A DNA stretch of 64,000 nucleotides from an uncultured Bacteroidales bacterium (lineage in GTDB: Bacteria > Bacteroidota > Bacteroidia > Bacteroidales > Paludibacteraceae): contig CALUNA010000004.1 of assembly GCA_944321895.1 (NCBI GenBank), positions 104,577-168,576 on the forward strand. Direction: 5' to 3'. The translations under genes were made by a program, and so were the position numbers. The notes beneath the pieces were generated by a model. That model had not been told where the DNA came from and did no database searches. It worked only from the letters and a program-made list of their open reading frames with translations. Of the stretch, positions 61,801 through 64,000 are shown piece by piece (the first letter of the stretch is position 1; every line of letters starts with the position of its first letter).

Positions 61801-62553
61801 GAAGTTATGCGTTTCCGCTTTCAGCGAGATGACCGACTGGATGCGTTTGGTCTCGAAAAAGTCGGGCTTGTCACCGCTTTTGGGCGCGAACTGTTCTATC
61901 TCGGGGCCTTCGTTGAAAGCCACGTTGTCCTTGTAGGCCGACACGAGGTCGTTCGGGTTCAGTTCCGAGGTGCGTTTGATCAGCTTGAAGAGCGACAGTT
62001 CCTTTTCCTCGCCGTCGATGATGAATATGCCGTTGAAGATTTTGTGGCGGCAGTGCTCCGAATTGACCTGCGAGAAGCCGAACACTTCGCTGTCGGTGAG
62101 CTTGCGGCCGTAACGCCGGCTGACGTCTTCCAGGTAGGCAATCTCATCCGCGCTGAGCGCCAGGCCTTCCTGTTCGTTGTAGGCCGCTATGTCGTCGATA
62201 TACACAATCGGTTCCGGCTGCTTGGTTATGGTGAACGTGTCCTGGTCCAACCCGTTGTAGATGCGTTGGAGCATCGGGTCTATCTCCGCCTGCGGGTTGC
62301 CGGTCGGCACAAACTCCTCGATGCGCTTAATGCCCTGTATGCCCATGTTCTGGGTTATTTCCACGGCGTTCGTGCTCCACGGTGTAATCATTTCGCGGCG
62401 CGGGCCGACAAAATAGCCGCTGAGCGCGGGAACGTCCAACTTGTCGGCGTTGCCGAACAGCCAGCACAGTTTGTGAACATCAGCCGCATCGAGCGCGGCA
62501 TCGGAGAGGACAGCGAGAATGCTGTTTTCGGGGTTTTTGAAAAAGGATAGCAT
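58861..62553 (-). CDS. purL: Phosphoribosylformylglycinamidine synthase
   Basis: 1230 residues, the single-chain (large) PurL. It converts FGAR, glutamine and ATP to FGAM in purine synthesis. Features: N-terminal domain, tandem AIRS-like halves (DRLGGGKASLPIAGTAVYMT, IVSIHDHGAGGHLNCLSELV), and a C-terminal glutaminase with catalytic Cys in LGVCNGCQLM and the His and Glu in VAHGEGKF. The GC content seems higher than in the left host arm. Confidence 0.95.
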   Translation of the reverse strand: MLSFFKNPENSILAVLSDAALDAADVHKLCWLFGNADKLDVPALSGYFVGPRREMITPWSTNAVEITQNMGIQGIKRIEEFVPTGNPQAEIDPMLQRIYNGLDQDTFTITKQPEPIVYIDDIAAYNEQEGLALSADEIAYLEDVSRRYGRKLTDSEVFGFSQVNSEHCRHKIFNGIFIIDGEEKELSLFKLIKRTSELNPNDLVSAYKDNVAFNEGPEIEQFAPKSGDKPDFFETKRIQSVISLKAETHNFPTTVEPFNGAATGTGGEIRDRLGGGKASLPIAGTAVYMTGYPRNKAPEQAAWETAIPARKWLYQTPEQILIKASNGASDFGNKFGQPLICGSLLTFEHAENGKTYAYDKVIMLAGGVGFAKKSDALKGTPEPGEEVVILGGDNYRIGMGGGAVSSVDTGQYSSGIELNAVQRANPEMQKRAANVIRTLAESDDNPIVSIHDHGAGGHLNCLSELVESTGGRIDVDALPVGDPTLSAKEIVGNESQERMGLLVGKEAVERIRRIADRERSPMYVVGETTDDMRFTFEKHDGTKPIDMALEDFFGKAPKTYMRDETREEHYADVHTDPARLQSYVEQVLQLEAVACKDWLTNKVDRSVTGKIARQQCQGELQLPLSDCGAVALDYRGQSGIATSIGHAPQAAMIDPAAGSVLAIAESLTNLVFAPLAKRLDSVSLSANWMWPCKNAGEDARLYKAVEACSDFACSLGINIPTGKDSLSMTQQYGKDKVFAPGTVIISAAGEVSDIRKIVSPVLRNDTDAPVYYIDFSFDAHQLGGSALAQVLGKVGATCPTVKDSEYFADAFNAVQELVEKNYVLAGHDISAGGLITALLEMCFANTKGGLQVSLDEIAEDDIVKILFAENPGVLLQVKNAKETEKLLHDAGIGFCRIAVPSAARKLEIRKQKQKYDFDIDALRDLWYHTSYLLDRKQSGEKCAAERFANYKQQPLQFKFDSRFSGKLSQYGLSPDRKPSGIRAAIIREKGTNGEREMAYSLYLAGFDVKDVHMTDLATGRETLDDINLIVFCGGFSNSDVLGSAKGWAGAFLYNEKAKESLQRFYAREDTLSLGVCNGCQLMVELGLLTPEHDRKPRMLHNNSHKFESIFLGLDIPENNSVMFGSLAGSRLGIWVAHGEGKFSLPLDEKAYHIAAKYAYSGYPANPNGSDYDVAAICSADGRHLAIMPHLERAIFPWQWGYYPNNRKNSDQITPWMEAFVNARKWVEGKK

Positions 62554-62594
62554 GTTGCAATGATTCGGTTAGGGTGTTACGAATTTATCGCTTG

Positions 62595-62602
62595 CAAAGG
62601 TA
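62595..62602 (-). promoter_or_regulatory. Predicted -7 box of purL
   Basis: TACCTTTG on the minus strand, 42 bases before the start. No purine riboswitch-like fold was recognised in the short leader. Confidence 0.5.
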
Positions 62603-62775
62603 ATGTTTTTAAGCGGATTCGGAAAACAAAAACGCATGCTTGTTTGTGCTGGCGCTATTATCGCCGAGCTGTCATTTGCTTGCGCGCCAATCGGGCGGCG
62701 GTTCGTGGCGTTTGGCATTATTGGAGACGCTGCACGCAACGTCTCTACTGCCGCCTATGCTCCCGCAAAAAACAG

Positions 62776-62810
62776 CTCTCCCCGCAGGGAATGTTTTCCC
62801 GCGGGGAGAG
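62776..62810 (-). terminator. Strong terminator of the repeat surface protein
   Basis: CTCTCCCCGC (62776-62785) and GCGGGGAGAG (62801-62810), with an inner GGGAA/TTCCC extension; on the minus strand a T6 run follows. Confidence 0.85.
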
Positions 62811-62836
62811 CCTGTCATATAAAGGAGGTTTTGCTG

Positions 62837-64000
62837 TTACTTCACAATTGCTTTTTGCACTTCGTTGCCGATACGGACAATGTACGCGCCGGCAGTCACA
62901 TGAATGGTGCGTGCGTTGCCGCGGTAAACCAGTGCGCCTCGCATGTCATACACGGTCATTTCGGCTTCCGTGCCGGTGATGCGCAACATGCCGTCCGTGC
63001 CTATGGCCTTCCATGTGCCGGCCTCGGGCGTATGCAGGGCGGTCGGGTTGGTGGCGGTGAAGGTCGCGGTGAGCGTCAGGTCGCCGGTTACGGTGATGGT
63101 GCGGGTGGCGTTGGTGTCGCCGTCGCTCCACTGCACGAACGTGTAGCCCTCGTTGGCGGTGGCGGTAAGGGTTACTTGCGTGCCGTATTCGTAGCTGCCG
63201 CCGCCGCTTACTTCACCCATATCTTCGCAACCCTCGGCCAATGCCAGCGTTACGGTGTAGCTGCGCCTGGTTTCCGTGTAGGTTGCCGTATAGGTGGCGT
63301 CGCCGGTTACGATGGCAATTTCCGGAGTCCAGCCAGCAAAGGTATAATCAAATTCTGCTGTGCTTTCCTTGGTCGGTTCGACGCCTTCATAAACTGGAGT
63401 CTGACCATATTCAACCTCGCTGCTTTGGAGTTCGGTGCCGTCCTCGTCCACAAAGGTGATGGTGTAGCTGCGCCTGGTAGCCGTATAGGTAGCGGTATAG
63501 GTAGCCTCGCCGGTAACGATGGCAATTTCCGGATCCCAGCCTGCAAAGGCATAGTCAAACTCTGCCGTGCTTTCCTTGGTTGGGGTTTCACCGTTGTATG
63601 CAGGTGTCTGTCCATATTCCACCTCGCTGCTTTGGAGGACTGTTGTGCCGTCCTCGTCCACAAAGGTGATGGTGTAGCTGCGCCTGGTTTCCGTGTAGGT
63701 TGCCGTATAGGTGGCGTCGCCGGTAACGATGGCAATTTCCGGATCCCAGCCTGCAAAGGTATAGTCAAACTCTGCCGTGCTTTCCTTGGTTGGAGTGTTA
63801 CCGTTGTATGCAGGTGTCTGTCCATATTCCACCTCGCTGCTTTGGAGTTCGGTGCCGTCCTCGTCCACAAAGGTGATGGTGTAGCTGCGCCTGGTAGCCG
63901 TGTAGGTGGCGGTATAGGTGGCGTCGCCGGTAACGATGGCAATTTCCGGATCCCAGCCTGCAAAGGCATAGTCAAACTCTGCCGTGCTTTCCTTGGTTGG
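62837..64000 (-). CDS. Tandem-repeat surface protein with type IX-like sorting tail (partial)
   Basis: The 3' 388 codons of a larger gene running off the right edge. It consists of beta-type repeats of about 69 residues (RSYTITFVDEDGTELQSSEV through DPEIAIVTGDATYTATYT) of the Listeria-Bacteroides repeat type, a different last repeat (EGCEDMGEVSGGGSYEYGT), and a sorting-type C-terminus (MTVYDMRGALVYRGNARTIH to QKAIVK). Probably a secreted or surface adhesin-like protein. The first codons in the window read as the middle of a repeat, so the N-terminus is missing. Confidence 0.8.
   Translation of the reverse strand, partial: PTKESTAEFDYAFAGWDPEIAIVTGDATYTATYTATRRSYTITFVDEDGTELQSSEVEYGQTPAYNGNTPTKESTAEFDYTFAGWDPEIAIVTGDATYTATYTETRRSYTITFVDEDGTTVLQSSEVEYGQTPAYNGETPTKESTAEFDYAFAGWDPEIAIVTGEATYTATYTATRRSYTITFVDEDGTELQSSEVEYGQTPVYEGVEPTKESTAEFDYTFAGWTPEIAIVTGDATYTATYTETRRSYTVTLALAEGCEDMGEVSGGGSYEYGTQVTLTATANEGYTFVQWSDGDTNATRTITVTGDLTLTATFTATNPTALHTPEAGTWKAIGTDGMLRITGTEAEMTVYDMRGALVYRGNARTIHVTAGAYIVRIGNEVQKAIVK
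63248..64000 (-). repeat. Near-identical ~207-base tandem coding repeats
   Basis: The word GTGTAGCTGCGCCTGGT recurs at about 63256, 63463, 63673 and 63880, spacings of 207 to 210 bases. Units differ by few bases and one has an inserted codon (TT before VLQSS). Near-identity at DNA level signals recent duplication or gene conversion and length variability. Confidence 0.85.

Noticed and set aside
60607..62550. Long plus-strand frame of 647 codons
   Set aside because: Shadow of purL, which is unambiguous on the other strand.
1..64000. CRISPR array or rRNA genes
   Set aside because: No short regularly spaced palindromic repeats with unique spacers and no rRNA sequence were seen; the only regular repeats are coding repeats at the right edge and the phage iterons.

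Overview
The window is a Bacteroidales-type chromosome segment interrupted by a Mu-like transposable prophage. The host assignment rests on several signals. Promoters have the Bacteroidetes form (TTTG, about 19 bases, then TAnnTTTG). There is a hybrid two-component regulator, secreted proteins end in type IX-style sorting tails, and a GH43 glycan-degrading protein is present. Ribosome-binding leaders are A-rich instead of Shine-Dalgarno-like. I cannot name the genus.

Left host arm (1-5839): the start of dinB, a 1505-residue secreted double-GH43 protein, and the 3' part of a related secreted-protein gene. The 5' part of that gene lies at 37228-37732. The prophage (about 5840-37227, 31.4 kb) inserted into it, and the 5-base sequence CAAAA flanks both ends. 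Both ends carry repeated ACGAAGCGT-type sites, one of them exactly 18 bases in from each end.

Prophage layout: repressor (minus strand) facing an early promoter with an operator in its spacer. An early plus-strand operon follows: a small HTH protein, MuA-like transposase, MuB-like ATPase, a RecA-fold ATPase, Gam and small proteins, then two virion assembly genes. Next comes a highly structured RNA in front of a BRO-N antirepressor-like gene. A minus-strand packaging block (small terminase-like protein, large terminase, small proteins, portal, MuF-toxin) converges on the early operon. A tRNA-like leader precedes the plus-strand structural operon: protease/scaffold, capsid, amidase, overlapping spanins, tube, frameshifted tail chaperone, tape measure, distal tail protein and a large tail-tip protein. 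A lipoprotein cargo gene with its own strong promoter sits at the right end.

Right host arm (37228-64000): the 5' half of the interrupted gene, a 5'-truncated paralogue joined head-to-head to a 5'-truncated hybrid two-component regulator (a second rearrangement near 38640), then housekeeping and cell-surface genes. These are a golvesin/amidase-like secreted protein, rlmN, a metallopeptidase lipoprotein, polA, a ROK sugar kinase with an MFS sugar transporter, a DPP-IV-like peptidase, dnaG, an alpha/beta hydrolase, pdxB, purL and a tandem-repeat surface protein running off the window.

The most unusual elements are the three-segment switch-like RNA before the antirepressor, the C CCT TTT slippery heptamer used at the tail chaperone and found again at the portal-MuF junction (MuF has no ATG), the toxin-tipped MuF with a possible antisense RNA, and the tRNA-Met-like leader of the late operon.
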